Part shown: positions 8,139 through 17,096 of the stretch, in pieces
Numbering within the stretch: the first letter of the stretch is position 1
Layout: each line of letters begins with the position of its first letter
From: CAJWOS01 sp964502005
Lineage (GTDB): Bacteria; Myxococcota_A; UBA796; UBA2385
Assembly: GCA_964502005.1 (NCBI GenBank)
Contig: CAZCUX010000016.1
Location: 88,924-152,923 of the forward strand
DNA: 64,000 nucleotides
Direction: 5' to 3'
Notes under the pieces: model-generated
Database searches by the model: none
What the model saw: the letters and a program-made list of their open reading frames with translations, nothing else
What the model was told of the DNA's origin: nothing
Position numbers and translations under genes: made by a program

Positions 8139-8908
8139 CGTCTCGCGGTCGCCATGATGTCCCGTTTCGAAGCACTATCCACGGCAACGGACAAAATCCG
8201 GAAATCAACCCGTACCTCGAGCTGCACGCATCGTTCGGGCGTCCGGTGCTCACGGCGGTAGAAGCGCCGGAGTGGAAAGGACGCTGGAACGAATATTTTG
8301 ACCGCGACGCCCCGCTGCACCTCGAAGTGGGGTGCGGAAACGGCTTTTTCTTGTCGGGGATGGCCGCGCGTCACCCTGAATGGAACTGGGTGGGCATCGA
8401 AATCCGGTACAAGCGGGTGGTGTTGACGGCCAAAAAGCTGCGCGCCAAGGGCATTTCCCATGCATGCATCGCCCGCTACGATGCATGGTGGCTCGAAGAC
8501 CTCTTCTTGCCGGGCAGCTTGAGCGGCATTTACGTCAACCACCCCGACCCTTGGATGAAAGACCGCCACTCCGGCAAGCGCTTGATGGGGCGCTACTTCG
8601 CGAGCTTCGCGGCGTGGGCCTTGCGTCCGGGGGCGCGCCTTCGCTTGAAGAGCGACCACGCGCCCAACCTCGACCTCCTCGCCGCGGGTGCCGAGGGACT
8701 GCCCCTCGATGTCGTGGGCCGCTCCGACGATGTGCGCAAAGTCGGCGCGCCGTGGGGCGATGACGACGTCACCACCAACTACCAGTCCAAGTTCGACAAG
8801 CGCGACTTGCCCGTCTACGCCTTGTGGATGGTGCGCGGTGAAGGCGCGGTCGACCGTGTAGAGGGCCTCGACCCCGCGTTCCGCGAGCCGCTGCCCGATA
8901 TTGAGTGA
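8135..8908 (+). CDS. trmB: tRNA (guanine-N7-)-methyltransferase TrmB
   Basis: 257 residues. The SAM-binding motif LHLEVGCGNGFFLSGMA at about 67-83 is followed by GIEIRYKRV and the tRNA-recognising region VNHPDPWMKDRH (NxPDPWxKxxH), diagnostic for TrmB, which methylates G46 in the variable loop of tRNA. Its ATG overlaps the moaE stop (ATGA), so it appears translationally coupled to molybdopterin synthase. That neighbour is not functionally related as far as is known. It is followed by a palindromic tandem array and a convergent gene. Confidence 0.92.
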   Translation: MTSRGRHDVPFRSTIHGNGQNPEINPYLELHASFGRPVLTAVEAPEWKGRWNEYFDRDAPLHLEVGCGNGFFLSGMAARHPEWNWVGIEIRYKRVVLTAKKLRAKGISHACIARYDAWWLEDLFLPGSLSGIYVNHPDPWMKDRHSGKRLMGRYFASFAAWALRPGARLRLKSDHAPNLDLLAAGAEGLPLDVVGRSDDVRKVGAPWGDDDVTTNYQSKFDKRDLPVYALWMVRGEGAVDRVEGLDPAFREPLPDIE

Positions 8909-8914
8909 CGGTAT

Positions 8915-8973
8915 TGAATGACGGTTCACTGAATCGCCATTCACTGAATCGCCATTCACTGAATCGCCGTTCA
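8915..8973. repeat. Four tandem 15-bp palindromic units between convergent genes
   Basis: Four units of 15 bases: TGAATGACGGTTCAC, then TGAATCGCCATTCAC twice, then TGAATCGCCGTTCAT followed by TTTGAC. The core TGAAT-(4)-ATTCA is self-complementary at its arms. The array fills the gap between the trmB stop (8906-8908) and the stop of the minus-strand gene (8971-8973, inside the last unit), so it may act as a bidirectional terminator or binding array. The same core recurs at 35389 and 53501. Confidence 0.85.
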
Positions 8974-9723
8974 TTTTGACGCGGGAGGTTCCCAGCCTGC
9001 TGCGCGGAGGTGGCGGCTGGCTTCAGACCGGGTCAAGCCCGAAAGCGCGTCCCAGTGGGCGGTGAGGAAGTCTTGAACGGCCACCGGGTCGGTCTTTGCA
9101 TATTCCCTTAGCGTCCACCCCATGCCTTTCCGCACGAACCAGTCGCGGTCGCTCGCGAGGGTGCGGCAGGCCGCGAACAAGCGGGGGGTGTCCGTCGCGG
9201 CTTTGTGGCGCAGCACGCCGATGAGGGACGTGCGGCGAATCCAGGGGTCCGGGTCGGTGACCCACGCGTCCGCGAGGCGGGTGACCTCGGCGGGATGGGC
9301 GCTCCAGACCGCGCCCACGAGGTGAACGGCGATGGGGTCGACGAGGTCCCACCAGGCGCCGTCGCGGACCATTTGGAGGTAAATCGGCAAGTAGTCGCGT
9401 TGAATCCACCGTTTGTGAAACAGGAGCAGCTCGATGCCGAGGTATTGCTCTTCGCGGTGGGTGCCCCGGTAGAGGTCGCGGGCAATCGCGATAGCGGTGT
9501 CCCCATTCGGGATCGCGATTGGTTTCAGTTCCCGAAAGATGACTGTGAGGGCCGGCTTTTTGACGCCGTAGAACGGTTGCGTGGTCTTCAAGTAGGCCGC
9601 CATCGGGCCCACATGGGCGGGATTGGCGGCTTCGGCCAACAGCTGGCGCGCGCGGGCGGTGTAGGCCTGCACAACGGCCTCGTCGGTGAGGGGGAGGGGC
9701 GGGTGGTCAGACGCGGGATTCAT
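8971..9723 (-). CDS. AlkD-like HEAT-repeat DNA glycosylase
   Basis: 250 residues; ATG 9723 overlaps the stop of the upstream membrane-protein gene (ATGA). It is an alpha-helical HEAT-type protein of the DNA alkylation repair (AlkD/AlkC-like) family. Conserved family segments are FYGVKKPAL near the N-terminus, WWDLVDPIAVHLVG around residue 120-135 (the Trp/Asp region contacting the lesion in AlkD) and FVRKGMGWTLREYAKTDP around 195-212. Such enzymes excise 3- or 7-alkylpurines without base flipping. Coupling with a membrane glycosyltransferase-like gene looks incidental. An alkyltransferase-like protein lies 3 kb away. Confidence 0.85.
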   Translation of the reverse strand: MNPASDHPPLPLTDEAVVQAYTARARQLLAEAANPAHVGPMAAYLKTTQPFYGVKKPALTVIFRELKPIAIPNGDTAIAIARDLYRGTHREEQYLGIELLLFHKRWIQRDYLPIYLQMVRDGAWWDLVDPIAVHLVGAVWSAHPAEVTRLADAWVTDPDPWIRRTSLIGVLRHKAATDTPRLFAACRTLASDRDWFVRKGMGWTLREYAKTDPVAVQDFLTAHWDALSGLTRSEASRHLRAAGWEPPASK

Positions 9724-11414
9724 GGGGCCTCGGCGGGCGGGGGAGGGGGACGGGACAACGAGCCTGCCGGAAAGGGCAAATAGACGATGTTGTCGAGGGG
9801 CTGGGGTGTTGTCCCGGCGGCGACGACCAGGAGGTCGATGGTCGCTTGCGACAATCGGTCGGGGTAGAGCAAGATGCCCGTGTAGCCGATGTCTTGGAGA
9901 GACGCGATAGCCGACTTCGCGCGCGCGGGGGCGTCCGGGGGGGTGGTCTGGGTGAGGTGGACAAGCGTACGAAGCCCCGCAGGGAGGGGGCTCCCGCCTT
10001 CGATGCCCTCGTCGGTGGCCGAGGTTGGCTGTTGGTGGACCATCTGGACGAGCAGGTTGTGGTCGGCGAGAAAGCCCGCTTGGCCGATGGGATGAATCGG
10101 AGGCAGGTCGACGACCGGGCCTCCGAGCGTCGACCACGTTGGGTTGGAGGGGACGGGCACCCACGGGACGGGAAAGGGCACGGGCGCGCCCCATCGCGCG
10201 TCGAGCAACACACACATCGCAGCGACGGTCGCGGCACGTCTTCCGGTTATCGCCCGCGCGGCCAAGGGCGCGAGCAGCAAGACGGCGACGGCCCCCGCGC
10301 GGTACCACCGGGACAAGCGGTTGAGACCCGGCACCCACTCGAGCAACGCGGCGGGAGGACGCAGCTCCGCCGTGCCGACCTGCACGACCTCACCGGCGAC
10401 CGTGAGAAATGGCCCGAGGGCGACAAGTACCGCCACAAGCGCGCCGACGCCGAACCACAGCGTGCGCCGGGAGCTGCGCCAAACGGTGACCACGCCGACC
10501 AAGGCGAGGCCCAGCGTGACGACGCCTACATACGCAGTGGTCGGGGCCGCCGCCGCGTGGCCGGTGAGGCCCACGGGCAAGAATACATCGAGGATGTCGG
10601 CCCCATCACGCCACGCGCCGCGCCAGTCGGCGACAAGCGGGGGACGGTCGGGAGCGGTGCGCCCTCCACTTCCCGGTTGCAGGTGGCGAAGGTGGACGGC
10701 CGCGTACAGCACCGGCGCGGACAGCACTACACCGGTCGCGCCCGCCACGACGCGGGAGAAGGACGGCGCGCGGAGAAGCACCGGAAGGTCCACCAACAGC
10801 GCGAATATCGCATTGTAGGGGCCGGTCCACGCGGTCAATGCGAGGGAGAGGGCCCACAAGGCCGGCCACCGCTTTTGGGGCGAATGAAGCGTCGCCAGCA
10901 GCAACGCGAGCTGCACGGCCACCCAGCCAAGCCCGAGGCCCTCGGTGATGCCGTCCACCGCGGCGCCCACGAGCGTAGGGGCCGACACGCCGATAGCGGC
11001 GGCGAGCCAGCGTCCCGGTCGCCCCGCGCCGTCCACCGCTGCGAGGCCCCAGGCGCCCGCTGCGCCCACCGTCAAGCCGAGGAGCTGTACCACCGCGAGC
11101 CCCCCCGCAGGACCTCCCCACGGCCAGCCCAGGGCCCTTGCCCACAGCGCATGGAAGGGGTCCACGCCATGCAGGGCGAAGCCGGTGGGGAAGTTCGCCA
11201 ATGACGTCGTGGCGCCCCAGGGTTGTCCCGCCTCGGTGAGCGCCCACCAGCGCCAAACATGATCCACCCCTTCGCCGGTCGGCGCGGTGACCAAAGCGTC
11301 GGAGAGATGCAATGGCAGGGGCCACAGCAAGCACGCGGCGACCACCACGGCGCAGGCGCACACCCACGCGAGCTCGCGGGCGGACGGCGGACAATCGGGC
11401 GGGGCGGCGGACAT
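9720..11414 (-). CDS. Polytopic membrane protein, GT39/ArnT-like (GT-C fold)
   Basis: About 564 residues from ATG 11414 (alternative ATG at 11435). The open frame extends upstream into lpxB on the other strand, but that part is coding shadow. It has roughly ten or more hydrophobic helices, an early luminal loop with acidic and aromatic residues (VDHVWRWWAL) and a soluble C-terminal portion, the pattern of GT-C lipid-linked sugar transferases. Together with the similar gene at 14630 and lpxB next door, it suggests lipid A or surface glycan modification. The exact substrate is unknown. Confidence 0.6.
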   Translation of the reverse strand: MSAAPPDCPPSARELAWVCACAVVVAACLLWPLPLHLSDALVTAPTGEGVDHVWRWWALTEAGQPWGATTSLANFPTGFALHGVDPFHALWARALGWPWGGPAGGLAVVQLLGLTVGAAGAWGLAAVDGAGRPGRWLAAAIGVSAPTLVGAAVDGITEGLGLGWVAVQLALLLATLHSPQKRWPALWALSLALTAWTGPYNAIFALLVDLPVLLRAPSFSRVVAGATGVVLSAPVLYAAVHLRHLQPGSGGRTAPDRPPLVADWRGAWRDGADILDVFLPVGLTGHAAAAPTTAYVGVVTLGLALVGVVTVWRSSRRTLWFGVGALVAVLVALGPFLTVAGEVVQVGTAELRPPAALLEWVPGLNRLSRWYRAGAVAVLLLAPLAARAITGRRAATVAAMCVLLDARWGAPVPFPVPWVPVPSNPTWSTLGGPVVDLPPIHPIGQAGFLADHNLLVQMVHQQPTSATDEGIEGGSPLPAGLRTLVHLTQTTPPDAPARAKSAIASLQDIGYTGILLYPDRLSQATIDLLVVAAGTTPQPLDNIVYLPFPAGSLSRPPPPPAEAP

Positions 11415-11514
11415 ACGGCGGTCTACCGGACCCATCGAAACCGCGCACCTCCGGTGGGGCGGAGAAAAACGGAATACACGAAAGGGGTCGGTGCCTGCTG
11501 CGTCGGAGGCGAGA

Positions 11515-12576
11515 GTGGCCCAGGCTTTGCGCGTGGTGGTGTCGTGTTGTGAGCCTTCGGGCGACCGTCTGGCTGCGGAGCTATTGGCTGCGATAGCGGA
11601 GCTTCCTGTGTTGATGGACGTCCGCGGCTGCGTTGGACCGGCCTTGCGACGCGAGGGTGTGGCAGAGGTCGTGCCAATGGAGACGCTGGCCGTGATGGGG
11701 CTCGCCGAGGTGCTCCCGCGCCTGCCCGACGTGTGGGCGGCCCGCCGCGCGATGGCGGCTACGCTCCAGACTGATGTGGACATCGCGATTTTTGTAGACG
11801 GGCCGTCGTTTCATTTGCCCCTTGCTCAACGGGCCCGCGAGGACGGCGTGTTGACGGTGGGGCTCGTCGCGCCCCAAGTTTGGGCCTGGAAGCCGGAGCG
11901 GGTGGCCGATGTCGCCCGTGCTTACGACCTATTGTTGTGCTTGTTCGACTTCGAGCCGCCCCTGTTTGCCGCCGCGATGCGGGCCCACGGCGGAAACGCT
12001 GTACACATGGGACATCCCGTGGTCGACCGCCTCTCGGGCGTTCCGCGGAGCCCCAAAGCGCCGCGGTTTGCGTTGCTGCCGGGCTCGCGGGACCAAGAAC
12101 GCAAGCGCCATGTGCCGTTGTTTCGGGCTGTCGCAAACGTCGTGCGGGAGCGGCTTCCGGGCGCGAAATTCGCGTGGGTGGGCGAAGGGCTGGTCGCCGA
12201 GAACGATGACGAGGACGTGGTGTCGTCTGTGGTTGAGATTGCCGACTGTCAGGCCGCCCTCACCAAGAGTGGCACCGTGACCCTCGAACTGGCCTGCTTG
12301 GGGGTGCCGATGGTCGTCGCCCACGATGTGCCGTGGCTGACCTATGCCGCGGGGCGTCTATTGGTCCGCCATGTCGACCACATCGCGCTCCCGAACATTT
12401 TGGCGCGCAGGGAGGTGGTGCCCGAGGTCGTGGCACGCCGCGACCCGCGGGCGCTGGCGGACCTGCTCTTGTCGCTGCCACAGCAACAAAAAGTGCCTCT
12501 GCACGCTCTGGGGGCACCCGGAGCGGCCATGCGCGGCGCGGAGCGGATTCTGGCGGCGCTGGCTTCCCGCGTGTGA
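11515..12576 (+). CDS. lpxB: Lipid-A-disaccharide synthase LpxB
   Basis: About 353 residues from GTG 11515, preceded by GGAGG (11505-11509) with a 5-base spacer. It is a GT19 enzyme that joins UDP-2,3-diacylglucosamine to lipid X to form the lipid A disaccharide at the inner face of the cytoplasmic membrane. Signatures in order: CCEPSGD near residue 12, GPSFHLPLA, APQVWAWKPERV, LCLFDFEP, MGHPVVD, ALLPGSRDQE and KSGTVTLELACLGVPMVV. It is divergent from the membrane gene ending at 11414 and convergent (7-base gap) with the alkyltransferase-like gene. An MsbA-like exporter lies just beyond. Confidence 0.93.
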   Translation: MAQALRVVVSCCEPSGDRLAAELLAAIAELPVLMDVRGCVGPALRREGVAEVVPMETLAVMGLAEVLPRLPDVWAARRAMAATLQTDVDIAIFVDGPSFHLPLAQRAREDGVLTVGLVAPQVWAWKPERVADVARAYDLLLCLFDFEPPLFAAAMRAHGGNAVHMGHPVVDRLSGVPRSPKAPRFALLPGSRDQERKRHVPLFRAVANVVRERLPGAKFAWVGEGLVAENDDEDVVSSVVEIADCQAALTKSGTVTLELACLGVPMVVAHDVPWLTYAAGRLLVRHVDHIALPNILARREVVPEVVARRDPRALADLLLSLPQQQKVPLHALGAPGAAMRGAERILAALASRV

Positions 12577-12583
12577 GGCGCGC

Positions 12584-12949
12584 CTACTCCGGGTCTGCCG
12601 CGGGCACAAATGCCATTGTTTGCGGCCTCCACCGCACCGTTGCCATGTCCACACGGCCATTTTGCACGTCGACACCGTCTTCCGTCAACAACTGACATTG
12701 GAGAGCGCCGCGCCCCACTGCACCTTGGAACGCGACGCTGCCATCCGTGCGCAACACGCGCCACCAGGGGACAATCGCGGCCCGTTCTGCGTCTAAGGCG
12801 GCGAGGGCGTAGCCGACTTGGCGTGCGGCGCGTGGCTTGCCCAAGAGCGCGGCTACGTCGCCATAAGAGAGCACACAAGATGCGGGAATCTGTGCGACGA
12901 CTTGATAGACGGCCTCGCGCCACCCGATAGCGCCACGGGTGTATGCCAC
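12584..12949 (-). CDS. Alkyltransferase-like protein (ATL), MGMT fold without catalytic Cys
   Basis: About 121 residues from GTG 12949; a longer frame from 13048 would overlap the ABC gene and seems less likely. The DNA-binding MGMT-type domain is clear: IPASCVLSYGDVA, ARQVGYALA (the intercalating Arg region) and PWWRVLRTDG. In active O6-methylguanine methyltransferases the last motif is PCHRV. Here Cys and His are both Trp, so methyl transfer is impossible. ATL proteins instead bind O6-alkylguanine and recruit nucleotide excision repair; most have PWHRV. It lies 25 bases downstream of the ABC exporter gene. Confidence 0.82.
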   Translation of the reverse strand: MAYTRGAIGWREAVYQVVAQIPASCVLSYGDVAALLGKPRAARQVGYALAALDAERAAIVPWWRVLRTDGSVAFQGAVGRGALQCQLLTEDGVDVQNGRVDMATVRWRPQTMAFVPAADPE

Positions 12950-12974
12950 GAAGATGTCGTCGTGAAGGGACGGT

Positions 12975-14633
12975 TCAAGGGGCAAGAGGTCGCTCCAAAT
13001 GCACCACCCGATGCGCGCGGGCGAGGGTGCTCTCGCGGTGGGACACAAGCAAGACGGCGCGCCCTTCGCACAACCGGTCGAGGGCGGCTTGTACCCGCGC
13101 TTCGGAGGCGGGGTCGAGGGCGCTGGTTGGTTCGTCGAGGACGAGTATCGGGGCGTTTTGGAGGAACGCGCGCGCGATGCACAAGCGCTGTCGCTCGCCG
13201 CCCGAGAGGGGGCTGCCTCCCTCGGACAAGCGCGTGTGAATGCCCTCCGGGAGCGCCGTCACGAAGGTCCAAGCGTCGGCGGCCTGGAGCGCGCGGGCGA
13301 CGTCGTCAAGGGAGGCGGTGGGACAGGTCAAGCGTACGTTCCAGAGGACCGTCTCGTCGAAGAGCATCGGCGTCTGTCCCACCACGGCGACGGCGTGGCG
13401 CAGGGCGGGGAGCGTGAGGTCGCGCACGTCGGCGCCGCGGACCCGCACCGTCCCGGCGTAGGGGTCGTGCAAACGCGGGAGCAAGCGCGCAAGGCTCGTC
13501 TTCCCGACGCCCGAAGGGCCTGCCAATGCGACAACTTCACCTGCTTCAATGTCCATTGAAAACATTGAAACAATCGGACCCGCGCCATAGTCGATGGTCA
13601 CCTTGTCGAAAGACACGAGGGGGAGACCGTTTTCCGACGGAAAAGGCTGCGTGCCCCCGACAATCGCGGGCGCGCGGTCGAGCAACGCAAACGCCGCGGA
13701 AGCGCCCGCAGCCGCCCGTTGGCCCAAGGTGACGACCTCGGCCAGACCCTTGAGGGGGTCGTTGAGCAGTCCAATCGCGAGCAAGAATGCAACGAGGGCG
13801 CCGGGCTCCAAGGTCCCGGCGACCACCTGTCCTCCCCCCACCACGATGACGGCGGCGACGCCCAACGAAGCGGCGGTCTCCACCACGGGCGAGGGCAGCA
13901 GACGCGCCGCGAAGCTGCGCAGCGCGGCATCGTGCAGCCGGCGATTGTGGGCGACGAAGCCCGCCAGACGGTGAGACTCCGCGCCCGCAGCTTGAATGGC
14001 CTCGATAGAGCGAAACGACTCGGTGGTGAACCCCGCGAGGTGGGCGCGCTGGTCGAGGCCAACGGCGGCGTGTTCTCGCAAGCGATGCCCGAGCCAACGC
14101 ACCGGGAGCACGACGGCGGGGGCCACCACCAACGCGGTCGCGGTGAGCGCGGGGCTCATCTGGAGGGCGGCCAGCACCAAAAAGAGCAGTGTGAGCGGCT
14201 TTTGTACGGCGGTCACGATGGCCGACACGCCGTATTGCAGGTCGTCGACATCGGTGAGCACGCGGGAGGTGAGGGCGCCCGAGGTCCGTGTCGCGAAAAA
14301 GGCTGGCTCTTGGCGCAGCAGCGCGGAGAATACGTCGCTTCGCAGGGTCGTGATGACGTCCCAGGCGACCGTTCGGGTGAGCATGCCGCGCACGAAGCCG
14401 AGCAGGCCGTTGAGGGTATACAGGACGGTCACGCCGATAGCGACAGGCCACAGTTGCGCTTCGTTTCGCCGCACCAGCACGTCATCGAGGACCACTTTTA
14501 CCAGTAGGACCAGGAGGCCGGGAACCGCGGAATGGGCCGCGACGAGGACGAGGGCGAGGGCCAAGGAGCGGCGGTGGGGCCAGAAGCGGCCGAGCAAGCG
14601 GCGGACGGTGGGGTCGGTGGTCGGTGCGCTCAC
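12975..14633 (-). CDS. MsbA-like ABC exporter (fused membrane and ATPase domains)
   Basis: About 552 residues from GTG 14633, which overlaps the upstream stop as GTGA; an upstream ATG at 14672 would overlap by 43 bases. The N-terminal half has six membrane helices with the type-I exporter coupling region. The C-terminal ATPase has Walker A GPSGVGKTS (about 370), Q-loop VVGQTPMLFDET, signature LSGGERQR, Walker B ILVLDEPTSALD and the H-loop His in LVSHRES. Nearness to lpxB and two GT-C-like genes suggests lipid A or other glycolipid flipping, but drug or lipid export in general is also possible. Confidence 0.88.
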   Translation of the reverse strand: MSAPTTDPTVRRLLGRFWPHRRSLALALVLVAAHSAVPGLLVLLVKVVLDDVLVRRNEAQLWPVAIGVTVLYTLNGLLGFVRGMLTRTVAWDVITTLRSDVFSALLRQEPAFFATRTSGALTSRVLTDVDDLQYGVSAIVTAVQKPLTLLFLVLAALQMSPALTATALVVAPAVVLPVRWLGHRLREHAAVGLDQRAHLAGFTTESFRSIEAIQAAGAESHRLAGFVAHNRRLHDAALRSFAARLLPSPVVETAASLGVAAVIVVGGGQVVAGTLEPGALVAFLLAIGLLNDPLKGLAEVVTLGQRAAAGASAAFALLDRAPAIVGGTQPFPSENGLPLVSFDKVTIDYGAGPIVSMFSMDIEAGEVVALAGPSGVGKTSLARLLPRLHDPYAGTVRVRGADVRDLTLPALRHAVAVVGQTPMLFDETVLWNVRLTCPTASLDDVARALQAADAWTFVTALPEGIHTRLSEGGSPLSGGERQRLCIARAFLQNAPILVLDEPTSALDPASEARVQAALDRLCEGRAVLLVSHRESTLARAHRVVHLERPLAP

Positions 14634-15874
14634 GGGGTCGATGGGGGGCGCGTCCAAATCGAGAGAGACCACGCTGCGGCGGGTTTATCGGGACTTCCGG
14701 GCGTCGTCGGCAAGGACGCGACGATAGCGTGGGGGCCGTCCCGCCGGTGGTCCCACCCCAAGAACAAAGGGAGGTCGGGGTCGGCGGATTGGGGCAGCAC
14801 GAGCGCGATTTGGTCGGGGAGGTCCAAGGGGTGAACGGGCGGAGGCGTCGTGGCCGCGACGCCGTGCCAACGCAGCCGCGCGATGTCGGACGGCTTGACG
14901 GCGTAGACGTGGGGGATGTTCCAGGACCGCACGGTGTCGGCGAGCACGGTCGTATCGACGAAGCGGGTGCGGGGGTCGAGGGGCAAGGGCGAGAGCGGAA
15001 ACACCAGTGAGCCGGCAATCATGACCGACATGACGGCGTTGACGCCCACCGACGGCCAGGCGGCCCGCGACAAGGAGCCGCCTTCGGGCGCCAACGCGAG
15101 AATGGCGGCGGCGAGGGGGCCGGCCAGCAGCGGGGCCGGTGCTCCCGAGACCACGACCATCACAACGCCCATGATTGCGGCCATGGCGTAGGGCTGGCCT
15201 GGACCGCGCCGCGCGACGACGGGGAGGGTGGCCAGGGCGAGCATCGGGCCGCCCAACGCGACGACGGCGACCGCGAGGCCCGTGGGCGAAAGCTCGCCGG
15301 TAAGGGGCGCTTCGGTCGTGAGCGGGCCCGCGACAAAGGGGACAGAGGCGGCGGCGGCCAAGGCCAGGATGGTCACCGGGCGGTGACTGCGCACGGCGGC
15401 TGGCAGCGCGACGAAGGCCGCGAGGGGGTGCAGAGATGCGCCGATTCCCGCCAGGATTCCCGACCACACAGGCGCGCGTGTGGCCAAGCGGAGGCTCGAA
15501 AGCCAGATGACGGCGGTGGGGGCGGCGATGGTCGCGAGGCCGCCCGGTACCGCGAGCACGGGAAGGCCGGCGGCGAGGGCGATAGCGGCGGGGCTTCGTC
15601 CGACCAGCAGCACCGGAAGCGCGGCCAGAATCGCGAAGGGCGCCCGCAAGGCCCACGCCTCGGTGCCAAAGACGGCGATGAAGGGCGCGAGCGGCGCGAG
15701 CACGCCGAAGGGTGCCGGGTACGGTGCGGTGAAGCGCAGCGAGGCCCATGCAAGAAGCTCGCCATCGGCGGGTCCAAACTGCCCACCCCACACCAAGTGC
15801 AGCAAGACGAGGCCCAGGAAAACGGGCCAGCGAGGGGAGGCGGGTGCGTGGGAGTCGACTGCGGACGCGGACAT
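14630..15874 (-). CDS. Polytopic membrane protein, GT39-like
   Basis: 414 residues. About ten hydrophobic segments lie between 15 and 300, with an early loop containing GPADGELLAWASL, where GT-C enzymes carry acidic catalytic residues. A soluble C-terminal part of about 110 residues follows. It is coupled to the downstream ABC exporter by a GTGA overlap, so the pair probably acts on the same lipid-linked substrate. A specific sugar or acceptor cannot be read from the sequence. Confidence 0.6.
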   Translation of the reverse strand: MSASAVDSHAPASPRWPVFLGLVLLHLVWGGQFGPADGELLAWASLRFTAPYPAPFGVLAPLAPFIAVFGTEAWALRAPFAILAALPVLLVGRSPAAIALAAGLPVLAVPGGLATIAAPTAVIWLSSLRLATRAPVWSGILAGIGASLHPLAAFVALPAAVRSHRPVTILALAAAASVPFVAGPLTTEAPLTGELSPTGLAVAVVALGGPMLALATLPVVARRGPGQPYAMAAIMGVVMVVVSGAPAPLLAGPLAAAILALAPEGGSLSRAAWPSVGVNAVMSVMIAGSLVFPLSPLPLDPRTRFVDTTVLADTVRSWNIPHVYAVKPSDIARLRWHGVAATTPPPVHPLDLPDQIALVLPQSADPDLPLFLGWDHRRDGPHAIVASLPTTPGSPDKPAAAWSLSIWTRPPSTP

Positions 15875-15960
15875 GCGCTCCGGGTAGCCGGCCGGCGGTC
15901 GTTAGCCCACCCCAAACCGCGGAATCGCGGCGCGGCCGGGCCGTTGTGGGGGCAGCGGTC

Positions 15961-16992
15961 TCAGACGTTCATAGCGGCGACGCGGGCGGCGATAGCGGGC
16001 GTCGCCACGACCTCTCCGTCTTGCAGCGCCAGTCGAATGGGGAGGTCCGGGCGGACGAGGGCGAGGCGGCAGACACGGAGGGCGGCGCGGAGGTCTTCGG
16101 CGGACCGAAATCGGTCGGCGGGGCGCTTTTCGAGGCAGCGCATGACCGTCCATTCGAGGACAGGGGGAAACGTCACGTCGGCGCGTACGCGCGCGAATGG
16201 GGGAGGCGGCTCGTTGATTTGCGCGACCAACGCTTGGGTGCCGCGGTGGTTCTGAAATGGCGCGCGGCCGAGCAACATCCAGTACAGCAAGGAGCCGAGG
16301 CTATAGAGGTCGGTGGCGGGCGTGACCGGCTCGCCCAGTGCTTGCTCGGGAGCCATAAAGCGCGGCGTTCCGACGATCATATCGGGTCGGGTGATGCAGT
16401 TCTGATCCAAGTCATCTTTGATGATGCCAAAGTCCACCAATCGGACGATGAGCTCTCCCGCGACGTCGCGTTCGACAAATACGTTGCTGTGCTTGATGTC
16501 GCGGTGGATGATGCGGTGGGTGTGCAGCTCCGTCAGCGCGCGACAAAGTTGGATGGCGACTTCGATGGCGGTGACGGTGTTGATGCCCTCGGCGCGGGCC
16601 ATTTGCCACAATGTTTGCGCTTCGATGTACTCCATCACCAAGAACGTGTGGTTGTTGGCGGTGAAATGGTCGATGAGGCCCACGACATTGGGGTGGTGGA
16701 TGCGTGCGAGAGCCCGTGCTTCCCGTTGAAAGCGCAGCACCGACATCTGGCCTTCGGTCGACGTAGACGGCAAAAGAACCTTCACCGCGACTTGTCGCTC
16801 AAGCGCATGCTGCTCGGCGACATACACCGCGCTCATGGCGCTGCGGGCGATTCTCTTGACGAGGGTGTATCGGTCCAGAAGGGTGGTCCCAACCGTGATT
16901 TCTTGCTGGTGGAACTGGGAAGTGGTGGTCCCTTTCGCTGGATTCGCGGGCACGTCGGGCCCGGTCGGGGCGAGGGATTCTGAATTGGTCAT
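15961..16992 (-). CDS. Eukaryotic-like Ser/Thr protein kinase, soluble
   Basis: 343 residues. A 35-residue disordered N-terminus precedes the kinase domain (about 40-310). Catalytic residues are present: Lys71 in VAVKVLL, HRDIKHSN (Asp165, Lys167, Asn170), DFG 187-189 and MAPEQ at about 213. The glycine-rich loop is unusual: RIARSAMSAVY has Ala/Ser in place of the Gly triad. There is no membrane segment. The C-terminal tail (CRLALVRPD onward) is shared with the pseudokinase at 18461, which indicates duplication. It is divergent from the PP2C-like gene with about 100 bases between starts. Inferred active kinase. Confidence 0.88.
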   Translation of the reverse strand: MTNSESLAPTGPDVPANPAKGTTTSQFHQQEITVGTTLLDRYTLVKRIARSAMSAVYVAEQHALERQVAVKVLLPSTSTEGQMSVLRFQREARALARIHHPNVVGLIDHFTANNHTFLVMEYIEAQTLWQMARAEGINTVTAIEVAIQLCRALTELHTHRIIHRDIKHSNVFVERDVAGELIVRLVDFGIIKDDLDQNCITRPDMIVGTPRFMAPEQALGEPVTPATDLYSLGSLLYWMLLGRAPFQNHRGTQALVAQINEPPPPFARVRADVTFPPVLEWTVMRCLEKRPADRFRSAEDLRAALRVCRLALVRPDLPIRLALQDGEVVATPAIAARVAAMNV

Positions 16993-17096
16993 GGAAGAAT
17001 CCTCGATACGTTTTCAATGTATACCAGAGAAAGGACCCCCGGAACGGTGTCCCGCCCCCCCATGGTGAAGGCGCCGCGAACGAAATAAGGAATCGC

